NCBI RefSeq assembly: GCF_000757605.1 | Contig: NZ_JQAK01000001.1 | Span: forward strand, 171,777 to 227,031 | Length of the DNA: 55,255 nt | Source of the DNA: Candidatus Paracaedibacter symbiosus | GTDB lineage: Bacteria > Pseudomonadota > Alphaproteobacteria > Paracaedibacterales > Paracaedibacteraceae | Direction: 5' to 3' | Shown: positions 43,607 to 51,379 of the stretch, in pieces | Numbering within the stretch: the first letter of the stretch is position 1 | Layout of the letters: each line of letters opens with the position of its first letter | Position numbers and translations under genes: made by a program | The notes under the pieces: model-generated | Seen by the model: only the letters and a program-made list of their open reading frames with translations | Told to the model about the DNA's origin: nothing | Databases searched by the model: none

Positions 43607-43625
43607 GTCTTTGTCCTCAAAGGCC
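43598..43625 (+). terminator. Hairpin at the end of the 872-aa gene
   Basis: GGCCTTT (43598-43604) and AAAGGCC (43619-43625) pair perfectly around a 14-nt loop that includes the end of the gene's stop codon region. No T tail follows, so it may stabilise the mRNA end rather than terminate. Confidence 0.35.
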
Positions 43626-43635
43626 TTGGCATAAG

Positions 43636-43824
43636 ATGCATTTACCCATGGACCCAGATATGAACATGCATGCCGTTGAAATGACTGATTATCAAGCATC
43701 TGACATTAAGATGATGAATGATCTTATCCTTGAAGCGGCATCTCAATTGATAGAAAAGGTGATAGCTGCCGGGGCTTATATGGCGACTATGACAGCTAGA
43801 AGACCAGAATTAATGGGCTCTTAA
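43636..43824 (+). CDS. Doubtful 62-aa ORF
   Basis: A Met-rich short frame (MDPDMNMHAVEM...) with a helical middle, SDIKMMNDLILEAASQLIEK. No good ribosome site precedes it. Its end overlaps the end of the TPR gene on the other strand by 15 bases. Could be a small protein coded after the large exported gene, or chance. Listed with low confidence. Confidence 0.25.
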   Translation: MHLPMDPDMNMHAVEMTDYQASDIKMMNDLILEAASQLIEKVIAAGAYMATMTARRPELMGS

Positions 43825-44214
43825 GGCGGTAGCATCAGAGCCCCCCTTTTCACCAGAGTAAAATAGGGGTTGTCTTTCAGCAGCAATAAGTTGATAGATT
43901 TTAGCACAAGCAGTATGAATTTCGGATAAGAATAAGGGGGAAAGATCAGAGTCTATGTTAAAAATTTCCTTGTAGTCTTTAAGAGCTTCTTTATAACAAC
44001 TAAGCTGGGTTCTTGCAAAGGCGCGATATTTAAGTGTTTTTGCTTTGGTGATGCTTGTATTACCTTCTGTATCTAAAGCTAATGTAAAATCGTCTATAGC
44101 CTCTAAATAGTGAGAAAGTTCCAATTTTGCTAAGCCCCGTTTTTGATATGTTATTGCTTTCGTAAAACCTGCGAGGCCTGGCATAGCCAAAATCTCTGTT
44201 TGATCATCAATCAT
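43810..44214 (-). CDS. TPR-repeat protein or detached C-terminal part
   Basis: Two tetratricopeptide repeats are readable: AITYQKRGLAKLELSHYLEA then IDDFTLALD, and KTLKYRAFARTQLSCYKEAL then KDYKEIFNID. Such repeats bind protein partners. There is no signal peptide of its own. The start ATG overlaps the stop of the upstream signal-peptide ORF (ATGA). One added A in the A8 tract just before that stop would join both frames into a single exported TPR protein of about 300 residues (KQWQEMIDDQTE at the joint). So this may be the C-terminal half of one gene. Confidence 0.65.
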   Translation of the reverse strand: MIDDQTEILAMPGLAGFTKAITYQKRGLAKLELSHYLEAIDDFTLALDTEGNTSITKAKTLKYRAFARTQLSCYKEALKDYKEIFNIDSDLSPLFLSEIHTACAKIYQLIAAERQPLFYSGEKGGSDATALRAH

Positions 44215-44714
44215 CTCTTGCCATTGTTTTTTTTATTTTCCTCCCTATCAAGAGAAACGATACCTTTGGAGGGCCGCGAAAAAAGCGCTATTGGGGCATC
44301 TTTTGTTACGGAAGAGGCTTTTTCTTCCTTTTCCAATAAAGCTTTACTATTTACACTTCCCCTGAAAGGCGCCTTTGCCGGTAAAGAAAATTCCTTTGTA
44401 GAATTTAGTATAAGCAAAGAATCAGACCGCTTTTCTAAAACACGTTTTTTGCGTGGCCTTTTAGCTAAAAAAGTTAGGGGGTCTGCATCAGCTAAGGGTT
44501 GTACTTCTGTTAAGTTTTTTGTCTCCTCCTGACAGGGCGAGTGGTTTTCTTTGTCATCACTTATAACGATACTTGGTATATCAAAAACTAGCCTTCGTCT
44601 TTTTTGAGACGGAAGATTTGTACTTTGTTTTTCATAGTCTCCTCCACTAACAGATGAAAAAAACATTATTATCATAAGGCTGACCATTAACTGTAATGGA
44701 GGGAGGTAGTGCAT
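44211..44714 (-). CDS. Exported disordered protein, 167 aa (possible N-terminal half)
   Basis: The signal peptide is MHYLPPLQLMVSLMIIMFFS then SVSGGD. The rest is charged, proline- and serine-containing and probably disordered (LPSQKRRRLVFDIPS, KRPRKKRVLEKRSD), with two basic clusters that resemble nuclear localisation signals. It ends in ENKKNNGKR at an A8 tract, immediately before the TPR frame. It may be a complete small secreted protein or the front of a slippage-dependent fusion. No family recognised. Confidence 0.5.
   Translation of the reverse strand: MHYLPPLQLMVSLMIIMFFSSVSGGDYEKQSTNLPSQKRRRLVFDIPSIVISDDKENHSPCQEETKNLTEVQPLADADPLTFLAKRPRKKRVLEKRSDSLLILNSTKEFSLPAKAPFRGSVNSKALLEKEEKASSVTKDAPIALFSRPSKGIVSLDREENKKNNGKR
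44227..44234 (-). repeat. A8 tract that would join two frames by slippage
   Basis: On the minus strand eight A residues follow GAAAAT (44235 side). In the present state the signal-peptide frame stops 6 codons later. Adding one A places it in frame with the downstream TPR gene; removing one gives a near stop. Mononucleotide tracts of this length are prone to slippage during replication and transcription. Confidence 0.6.
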
Positions 44715-45043
44715 ATCTAATTTCCTTGAAAATATACTAAGTATCTATTCTTCAGTATGGATGATGTTTATTCATCTCAAATTACTTAAAATTTTACTTT
44801 CTTTTAAATAAAAATATTTAATATATCAATATATTTTCCTAACCATATCCTTTAAGTTGAAATTATCTCTGTATCTGAGGTTGCTTGCTTGAGCCGCCTA
44901 TCCATTCGGAAGTGATTTTTTGTATAGTTGAAAAATTAACTTTTTATATCGTAGATTTTTTAGTGAGTGTTACTATATTATGTATTTATATTAATTCAAG
45001 TGATTGCAATGTTATTTAAGAGTAAACCATAAAGGAGTTACGG
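44715..45043. other. A/T-rich gap with promoter region of the lipoprotein gene
   Basis: About 330 bases between the divergent signal-peptide ORF and the lipoprotein gene. A ribosome site AAAGGAG precedes the lipoprotein start. The DNA is very A/T-rich with several TATA-like boxes, none of which stands out. No ORF or RNA gene recognised. Confidence 0.5.
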
Positions 45044-45319
45044 ATGAAAAAAACCACACAAACAATTCTTGGCAGCGGCACTATTGCTTTATTAATGCTT
45101 TCCGGATGCAACACAACACAAGGCATTGGTGAAGATCTATCAAAAGCTGGCCACGCTATCTCCCATGCTGCCAATGAAACAGGTCATAAAATGAGTTCAG
45201 ACGACTCTGCTTCCACCACAACTTATAAAGAAACAGATAAAAAAACCAATAAAGGTGGTTCAAGCACAACAACGTACAAGGCCACAACAACGACATCTGC
45301 AACTGGCACTAGCAAATAA
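45044..45319 (+). CDS. Entericidin-like small lipoprotein with Thr-rich tail
   Basis: A 91-residue protein with a lipoprotein signal ending in LMLSGC. The region after the cysteine, NTTQGIGEDLSKAGHAISHA, matches the EcnA/EcnB entericidin pattern (G-x-G-E-D-x-x-K-x-G). Typical entericidins are about 45 residues; here a Ser/Thr-rich tail (SASTTTYKETDKK, TTTYKATTTTSATGT) more than doubles it. Entericidins are membrane lipoproteins tied to stationary-phase lysis or immunity. A good ribosome site, AAAGGAG, lies 9 bases upstream. Confidence 0.8.
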   Translation: MKKTTQTILGSGTIALLMLSGCNTTQGIGEDLSKAGHAISHAANETGHKMSSDDSASTTTYKETDKKTNKGGSSTTTYKATTTTSATGTSK

Positions 45320-45510
45320 GGCTAGCTTTGTCGTGCGAGGGGTGGCTAGCGCGGCTCCTTGCAACTTCTCGCATCAACTAATCCTAAAACCGAGCATAAA
45401 ACTCCATTAAATAGAAATTCCTTTGATGATTTCGACCATAGGATTTTGCTGCGTCAGCACCTCCGCCCTTTCGCTCTCATTCCTCCTATTTACCTGATGA
45501 TTAGTAATCT

Positions 45511-45558
45511 GTGGCAGCACCAGCGAGGCGTATGTGGCAGCACACCAGCGAGGCGTAT
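45511..45558. repeat. Tandem duplication of a 23/25-nt unit
   Basis: Two head-to-tail copies of a GTGGCAGCAC(AC)CAGCGAGGC unit: 45511-45533 (23 nt) and 45534-45558 (25 nt), differing only by an added CA. They lie in a gap (45320-45698) that has no supported gene; the open frame across it has no recognisable product. The unit is more G/C-rich than its surroundings. Confidence 0.75.
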
Positions 45559-45698
45559 GTCGGACTTCCTCTGCTACAAGGATGGCAAGAGTTATGAGGT
45601 GAACAGAATTTTTATGGCTAATGTCGATTATTGAGATAATTTTCAGTCTAGAAACTGAATAAAGCGAGATTGAGTATATTAGGAAAACGAGCCATATA

Positions 45699-45773
45699 TG
45701 GCTGGGGTGCTAGGATTCGAACCCAGGAATGGCGGGACCAAAACCCGCTGCCTTACCACTTGGCTACACCCCA
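45699..45773 (-). tRNA. tRNA-Gln (anticodon TTG)
   Basis: The minus strand gives a full cloverleaf of 75 nt. The acceptor stem TGGGGTG (45773-45767) pairs with CACCCCA (45709-45703). The D-arm region reads TAGCCAAGTGGTAAGGCA. The anticodon stem-loop GCGGG-TTTTGGT-CCCGC gives anticodon TTG, reading CAA. The T arm is CTGGGTTCGAATCCTAG. The CCA end is encoded (45701-45699). It lies between a lipoprotein gene and mltG. Confidence 0.97.
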
Positions 45774-45993
45774 ATGCGATTATACTAAAAAGATACCAAA
45801 TCTGTTAGAATTTGCAATACTTTTCTTTAACACTTTAGTAACCTACACCTAACTTTTTTCAAAAATCTTTTAAGATCAATAAGTTCACAGAATCTAGAAA
45901 TGCACCAAATTTGCCCTATCTCCTCAATTATTACGCTATATCCTAATACTTGAAAAAACCAAAAACTCGCTTCTCCAAATAGTGTGGAGTATC

Positions 45994-46977
45994 TCATCCC
46001 CGATTACGTTCAAGGCGACGCCACGCATTAACATGGTTGGTATGTTGCGAATAAGTTTCACTAAAGTGATGCCCCCCGTTACCATTTGCCACAAAGAATA
46101 AATCCTCAGTCTTCAGCGGATTCACCGCCGCCTTTAGTGCATCCACACCGGGACACGCGATCGGAGATGGTGGCAGTCCCGCGATGACATATGTATTAAA
46201 AATCGTTTCAGATCTTAAATCCTGCTTGGTGATTGGGCGACCAAGCTTAATCTTGCCCAAAGTTAACCCGTAAGTAACAGTTGGGTCCGACTGCAATTTC
46301 ATCCCCTTTTTTAAACGGTTAAGAAACACGGCTGCAATTCTTGACCGTTCTGACGCTTTCCCCGTTTCTTTCTCAATAAGAGAGGCCATAATAATGATTT
46401 CATGGGCCTCTTTATAAAGGCCTAATTCTTTGCTTTTTTCCCAAAGTTCATTGACCGTTTTAGTCATGGCTGCACTCATACGATCAATAATTGATTGCTT
46501 TGTATCGCCATACACATAAGTATAAGTTTCGGGAAGCAGCATACCCTCTTCTGGCGTATGAGAAATGGGGCCCTTTAGATTGTCAAGTGAGTTAATTTTC
46601 TCAACAACATCAGCAACCGTAACTCCTTCTGGAAAGGTCACTGAGTGAACAATGACCCGACCGCAACATAAAATTCGAATGATATGATAAGGAGTTGCAT
46701 GTTCTGGAATTAAAAATTCCCCTGCTTTTAGTTTGCCCTGTTGTTGTGCAAGAAACAGAGCTACATAATAAACATAAGAGTTTTTAATGAGCTTTTTATC
46801 CAACAAAACCTTGATAATCTCTTCGTGGCGACTCCCTTTTTCAATTAAGATAACCGTATCTTGGCCGTGATCGACGCGTGTATACACCCCTCCTGGACCA
46901 AACATCAACCATAAAATAAGGGCAACTGGTACCAAAATTAAAGCGCTAAACATACTAAAAAAAATCTTTTTAATCAC
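45994..46977 (-). CDS. mltG: Endolytic transglycosylase MltG
   Basis: Inner-membrane lytic transglycosylase (YceG family) that cuts new glycan strands and helps end their synthesis. A single N-terminal membrane helix (FFSMFSALILVPVALILWLM) is followed by a LysM-like subdomain and the catalytic domain. That domain has ASLIEKETGKASERSRIAAV with the active-site Glu, FLNRLKKGMKLQSDPTVTYG and GLPPSPIACPGVDALKAAV. Length 327 residues is normal. Start is GTG with AAGGG 8-12 bases upstream. fabF, often upstream of it, is absent here; the divergent neighbour is an unknown membrane protein. Confidence 0.95.
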   Translation of the reverse strand: MIKKIFFSMFSALILVPVALILWLMFGPGGVYTRVDHGQDTVILIEKGSRHEEIIKVLLDKKLIKNSYVYYVALFLAQQQGKLKAGEFLIPEHATPYHIIRILCCGRVIVHSVTFPEGVTVADVVEKINSLDNLKGPISHTPEEGMLLPETYTYVYGDTKQSIIDRMSAAMTKTVNELWEKSKELGLYKEAHEIIIMASLIEKETGKASERSRIAAVFLNRLKKGMKLQSDPTVTYGLTLGKIKLGRPITKQDLRSETIFNTYVIAGLPPSPIACPGVDALKAAVNPLKTEDLFFVANGNGGHHFSETYSQHTNHVNAWRRLERNRG

Positions 46978-46991
46978 CCGAGTTTACCCTT

Positions 46992-47576
46992 ATGCTAACA
47001 ACATTGTTTATCTCAAATGTGGGAATGATCAGCACAATGTTCAATCAGAACCCTCGCCTCTTTGACCTTATCAAAATCTATTGGTCTATCTCATGGCGTG
47101 CAAATGTACTTGGCTTTACGATATTTATCATATTTTTGTGCTTAAACCTACTTTTCCTCAATTTATTAATAAATTCTGGCGAGCTTGAATTTTTTAGAAA
47201 ATATATTTTTCTTTTTTTACCATTTTCCCCTGAGTTGCAAGACATAAAAGAACCTTCTCTCAGCATCAGCCTCTATTTCGGCTTTTGGAGTTTTGCCTGG
47301 GATTATCTTTTTTTCTGGTATGGGTTTAGACGGGTTTTGAAGTACCAAATTTATCCAGATTTCTTTCAAACAACCATACCTTTTGCAACTTATAGCAAGG
47401 TTTTCCTTGTTCCTCTTATGTTTATAAATTTTATTGATTTGCAACAGGTGGGGTTCAAGCATTCTGACTCAACAAGCTGTTTCGCAATAATGATTTTTGT
47501 TACGTTGATGTATTATAGCCTTATTTTTATTTTAATGAAACGTACTTTGAGAAAAATCACGAAAGCCTCCACCTAG
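46992..47576 (+). CDS. Membrane protein of unknown function, ~194 aa
   Basis: Very hydrophobic, with about four membrane segments (VLGFTIFIIFLCLNLLFLNL, LYFGFWSFAWDYLFFWYGF, FLVPLMFINFIDL, FAIMIFVTLMYYSLIFILM) rich in Phe and Ile. The translation start is unclear: ATG 46992 has no ribosome site, and ATG 47037 (MFNQN) may be the true one. The gene starts 15 bases from mltG on the other strand, so promoters overlap. No family recognised. Confidence 0.65.
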   Translation: MLTTLFISNVGMISTMFNQNPRLFDLIKIYWSISWRANVLGFTIFIIFLCLNLLFLNLLINSGELEFFRKYIFLFLPFSPELQDIKEPSLSISLYFGFWSFAWDYLFFWYGFRRVLKYQIYPDFFQTTIPFATYSKVFLVPLMFINFIDLQQVGFKHSDSTSCFAIMIFVTLMYYSLIFILMKRTLRKITKAST

Positions 47577-47577
47577 A

Positions 47578-47835
47578 AAGGAGTTCTGGAGCTATTACCT
47601 AAAGGATATCAAATACTTATCGACCATATTAAGCCAAAAAGTCTATGATAATTATTACCCTCACCCTACCCAGAACGCTCTCAATAATGGCTTTTTCCAG
47701 TTTGAAACAGTTGAGCGACCTTCTGAAGCATCAGATAAAATTGTTGCTGCTTTAGCGGTAAATGACGCCCAATTTCGCGGCAATATACCCCAAACACGAG
47801 AAGAAACAGGACTATGCTCGGCGCGGTTATTAAGG
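47578..47835 (+). pseudogene. Coding remnant without a start codon
   Basis: A frame that reads like real protein (YYLKDIKYLSTILSQKVYDN, then YYPHPTQNALNNGFFQFETV and ERPSEASDKIVAALAVNDAQ) runs directly after the membrane-protein gene but has no in-frame ATG, GTG or TTG near its beginning and is not continued by a known domain. It looks like the tail or middle of a broken gene. Function unrecognised. The codon pattern, not a homology, is my reason to list it. Confidence 0.35.
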
Positions 47836-47904
47836 CTTGAAATTTCATTTCCCATCGCGTTATTAAATCTTAGCTTTCCAACTAATATTACTTATAACAG
47901 CCGA

Positions 47905-50900
47905 TTAATAGCGCTTTTCCCAGAAATATCCAACCGTTGCCCCTTTAGAACCGGCTTCAAGATTAACTTTGGTATCTTTTGTCACATCAATATTTACGAT
48001 GGCTTTGGTATCTGCTTCAACACCTAAGCCTTGATCAACACCGAAATAAATGTGGTCATTTAGTTGCTTCCCAACCCGCACAGAATAGCCTGATGATATA
48101 TCTTGTTGCTCAGTCCCATTCTCATCCGATGAATCATTGCTGCCCACAGAAAACTCGTCCAAACCAAAAGCATCTTGGAATTTATTAATCAAATTACCAC
48201 CTTTATCGCGGGCTTTAATCGCGGCAAGCTTAGTCGCTAGCTGTAATGCTTGGGCTGAGGAAACTGAGTTTAAAGGCTTACCAAAGAGCAACAGCGACAC
48301 CACTTCTTCCTGACCTAACACTGGCGTTGAAATAAAGTCAATTTTAGGATCTGTCGCAATTCCTCGCAGCCAAATCATAACGTCAACATCCCGGATTGTC
48401 TTTTCAACCTTAATATTCAAAAATGGAATAACATCATTATTCTGGTTGATAAAAGAAATTTTACTATCAGGGGCGATTGACATTTGTTTGCCAATAACAT
48501 CTGCACGGCCACGAATTATCACCAGCTCACCTTTCACCTCGGGGTTATTGAGCGGCCCTATAACATGCAAATCGCCTTTCCATAAACTTTTGATTCCATG
48601 TCCTTCGATCAGCAGCTTGTTCGGAATGTGGACTTTTAAATCGTAGGTTGAAGCCATGGGAATTAGTGGGTGATTCTTAGGCGCTTTTCGCCGTAATTGC
48701 GTCTGTTCTGTGACTTCTATCAAATTGATATTTTTGATTTTTTGAACCGTATCTTCTAAAAATACATCCACAAAATTTGTTTGAATCTGCCCCTCGAGAA
48801 CACAGGCACCCTTGTTTGTTGGCTTCAAATTAATCTGGCCAGTGACATTGATTGAGAGAATGTCATCGTTCGCTATTAACATATTCTCGAGTTTAAGGAA
48901 TACCTGCGGCTGAATTGCCGACAAATCTGCCAGCTTCACAGAACCAATGCCTGTAAAAGTGCCATCACGGAAATCGTTCCCCGTCAATTTGGTGATTTGC
49001 AGGGTTGACCCGTTTAATATTGAGTGTACTTCAATATGGCGCAAAATTGTCCCAAATTCTGCATTTTCATATTCTCCCTCATGCAATATAAGAGTACCTC
49101 TATGGTGTAACTGCTGCAGTGTATTGCTCGTTGCAAGATCAATTTTTAATTGCCCTTTAAAGCGATCCCCCCACCAAATAAACCCATTCAAAACAGAAAG
49201 GTCAAGATGACCTTTTAATTTCGCCGAAACTTTTGCCGCTGCCTCCGGAATCAGTGTGGAAGTTAAAATAGTCCCCGCCGCTTCAATTTTAGAATTTTCA
49301 GAATCATGATAATTTAGCTTTAATGACCATTCGCTATCCCGAAATACAAGAGTAGTTGCCATTGACAATGATTTCATTGTTCTGCGTGATGTATTTTTTA
49401 AACTTAGATCTTCAATTGAAAGTTTAGCCACAACTTTGGGCGTCTTCTCACCCTTTATCTCAAGCTCTCCCTTAATTTTACCGTCCAATACCTGATCATT
49501 TACTAAAAAAGCAAGTATTGAGGGCCTAACAGAAGTCAATGTCAACTTCCCTTTATATATTTTGCCCAATTCGAGATTAGTAAAGACAAGTTCACCATTC
49601 CCGAGTTTTATCGTGTTCGCAGCAACCTTAAAAGTTTCGGGGGTGGCCTCTAAGTGAACTGGCTTTACAAGCTCAACAATCGCCTGATCTGCATAAAAAA
49701 CGCGCAATTCTTTCAGCAGAACTTTCCATTGTTGCTCCACTGTAGCAAGAGTCCCGGCCGTTGACCAGGCCATATCTCCGCCTTTGAGATGGTGTTCAAA
49801 GAACCCTTTCCCTTGTTTGGTTTCTACTGAAAAAACAGCAGACTCAATATTAGAACGTTTATAATGTCCAATGCCTGCATTCAAGTTCACGGTAAAGTTT
49901 TCTGAATTTTTAAAGGCTATTTTGGTATTAAGCTTATGAAAGGCCAAGTCTTCATAAATAGCGTCATCAAATTTTAGGTCGATGCCATATTGTCCATCCT
50001 CATGATGGATTGCCCCATTCACCCGTCCGGCAAGATTCTGTCCAAACAATTTGGCCATAGACTTGATATTGTCTATCGCCACATGGAAATCAGCTTGCTT
50101 CAAGCTAAAAGTGGTGGTATCAACTACAGCATTCCCGTTGATTTTATGATCAATCCCTTTAAATTCAAACCCATCAAAATGTAATAATTCATCCTGCAAA
50201 TAAAAGGTCCCATGCAAGATTGTTTCAAGATAAGGATGCCTAAAATTGGCATAAATTTGGCCTTTTTGGTGTTCATATACAACATTTCCCGCAAATTTAT
50301 CTAAAGGGCGTCCCGCTAATGTTGGCCCAGTTAATAACCATTTCACATGGTGATCACTATTTAAATGACCCTCAGCGTTGATGGTGGCTTTCACATTGCC
50401 CCGTAGTTGAGAGTTATGGGGAAATAGATGCTCGGTATGAGCGCAATTAAACGTCAAAGCTGTTGTGTAAGTCCGCTCCGCCAATCCATAGTTTAGCTGC
50501 CAGTTGGCTTTAATATTGTTGGAAGTTGAAAAATCACCTAACCCGATAACATTTTTACCAGACTCATCGAGATTTATTTCAATTGCCAAATCCAACTGAT
50601 CACCAATAAATTGATTCAGGTGCGTATTTACACTCAAGAAATTATTAATGGCCGCTGTACAGGAGCCCGTCACCCCTGTCCCATCAAGATTGGCCTCTAG
50701 ATCGATATTAAACTCGTAATCACCTTCTTTAATTTGGGCGGCGAGCTCAGGTGCGATCGTTTTGAGCCGCGTGAGTGAATCTTTTGCTTCAGCAAAGACA
50801 ATGAGTTTTTGGCCCGATGCGTGAATTTCAAGCTCAAGTAAATCTGCATCACCATGTTCAAATTGGTCAATTGTTTCGATAAATAACTTAAAATCTGCCT

Positions 50901-51378
50901 GATCAGCGCGTGCTAATGCTGCCTTACCGTGAATTTTGACGCCGCCTGAATACCAAGGAGAAATTTTAACATTGTTGATGAAATATTCACTAATCTCTAC
51001 AGGGAGGGGTAGCGTACCCTTTTTCGCTGCTTTATCATGAGGGATAATGGGAAAGCGAATGATTTCTAATGTTTCAGCTCCAATCCTTTCAATCTCAATT
51101 TTACCAAAAAAGATACCTGCCCCAATCCAGGAAAATTGGAAACCGTGTATATCTAACCATAGCCCTTCCTGATCTGAAATTTTGACAGAATCAATCTTGA
51201 CATCAAAGGGAAACTGGCCATGAATTCGACTAATATGTCCTTTCATCCCCTTAGGCAAGGCAGTATTCAATACCATTTCAGTGATCTTAGTATTGACCTT
51301 TGGTATTTGGATAATAAGCAGCATAGAAATAAAAGTCAGCAGCGCATAAATTGAGAATTTTTTAAAGGCTACTATCAT
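47905..51378 (-). CDS. tamB: Translocation and assembly module protein TamB
   Basis: Large inner-membrane-anchored, periplasm-spanning protein (AsmA/TamB type) that with TamA supports outer-membrane protein or lipid transport. The N-terminal anchor MIVAFKKFSIYALLTFISML is at the ATG 51378, which I prefer because it lies one base after the tamA stop; the longer frame from 51519 would be read through tamA. The body is a long beta-taco of repeating strands, ending in the conserved DUF490 segment with GSKGATVGYFWEKRY as the last residues. At about 1157 residues it is of usual size. Confidence 0.93.
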   Translation of the reverse strand: MIVAFKKFSIYALLTFISMLLIIQIPKVNTKITEMVLNTALPKGMKGHISRIHGQFPFDVKIDSVKISDQEGLWLDIHGFQFSWIGAGIFFGKIEIERIGAETLEIIRFPIIPHDKAAKKGTLPLPVEISEYFINNVKISPWYSGGVKIHGKAALARADQADFKLFIETIDQFEHGDADLLELEIHASGQKLIVFAEAKDSLTRLKTIAPELAAQIKEGDYEFNIDLEANLDGTGVTGSCTAAINNFLSVNTHLNQFIGDQLDLAIEINLDESGKNVIGLGDFSTSNNIKANWQLNYGLAERTYTTALTFNCAHTEHLFPHNSQLRGNVKATINAEGHLNSDHHVKWLLTGPTLAGRPLDKFAGNVVYEHQKGQIYANFRHPYLETILHGTFYLQDELLHFDGFEFKGIDHKINGNAVVDTTTFSLKQADFHVAIDNIKSMAKLFGQNLAGRVNGAIHHEDGQYGIDLKFDDAIYEDLAFHKLNTKIAFKNSENFTVNLNAGIGHYKRSNIESAVFSVETKQGKGFFEHHLKGGDMAWSTAGTLATVEQQWKVLLKELRVFYADQAIVELVKPVHLEATPETFKVAANTIKLGNGELVFTNLELGKIYKGKLTLTSVRPSILAFLVNDQVLDGKIKGELEIKGEKTPKVVAKLSIEDLSLKNTSRRTMKSLSMATTLVFRDSEWSLKLNYHDSENSKIEAAGTILTSTLIPEAAAKVSAKLKGHLDLSVLNGFIWWGDRFKGQLKIDLATSNTLQQLHHRGTLILHEGEYENAEFGTILRHIEVHSILNGSTLQITKLTGNDFRDGTFTGIGSVKLADLSAIQPQVFLKLENMLIANDDILSINVTGQINLKPTNKGACVLEGQIQTNFVDVFLEDTVQKIKNINLIEVTEQTQLRRKAPKNHPLIPMASTYDLKVHIPNKLLIEGHGIKSLWKGDLHVIGPLNNPEVKGELVIIRGRADVIGKQMSIAPDSKISFINQNNDVIPFLNIKVEKTIRDVDVMIWLRGIATDPKIDFISTPVLGQEEVVSLLLFGKPLNSVSSAQALQLATKLAAIKARDKGGNLINKFQDAFGLDEFSVGSNDSSDENGTEQQDISSGYSVRVGKQLNDHIYFGVDQGLGVEADTKAIVNIDVTKDTKVNLEAGSKGATVGYFWEKRY

Positions 51379-51379
51379 C

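Noticed and set aside
45359-45634. 91-codon open frame after the entericidin-like gene
   Set aside because: No ribosome site, contains the tandem 23/25-nt duplication that changes frame, and no protein-like pattern.
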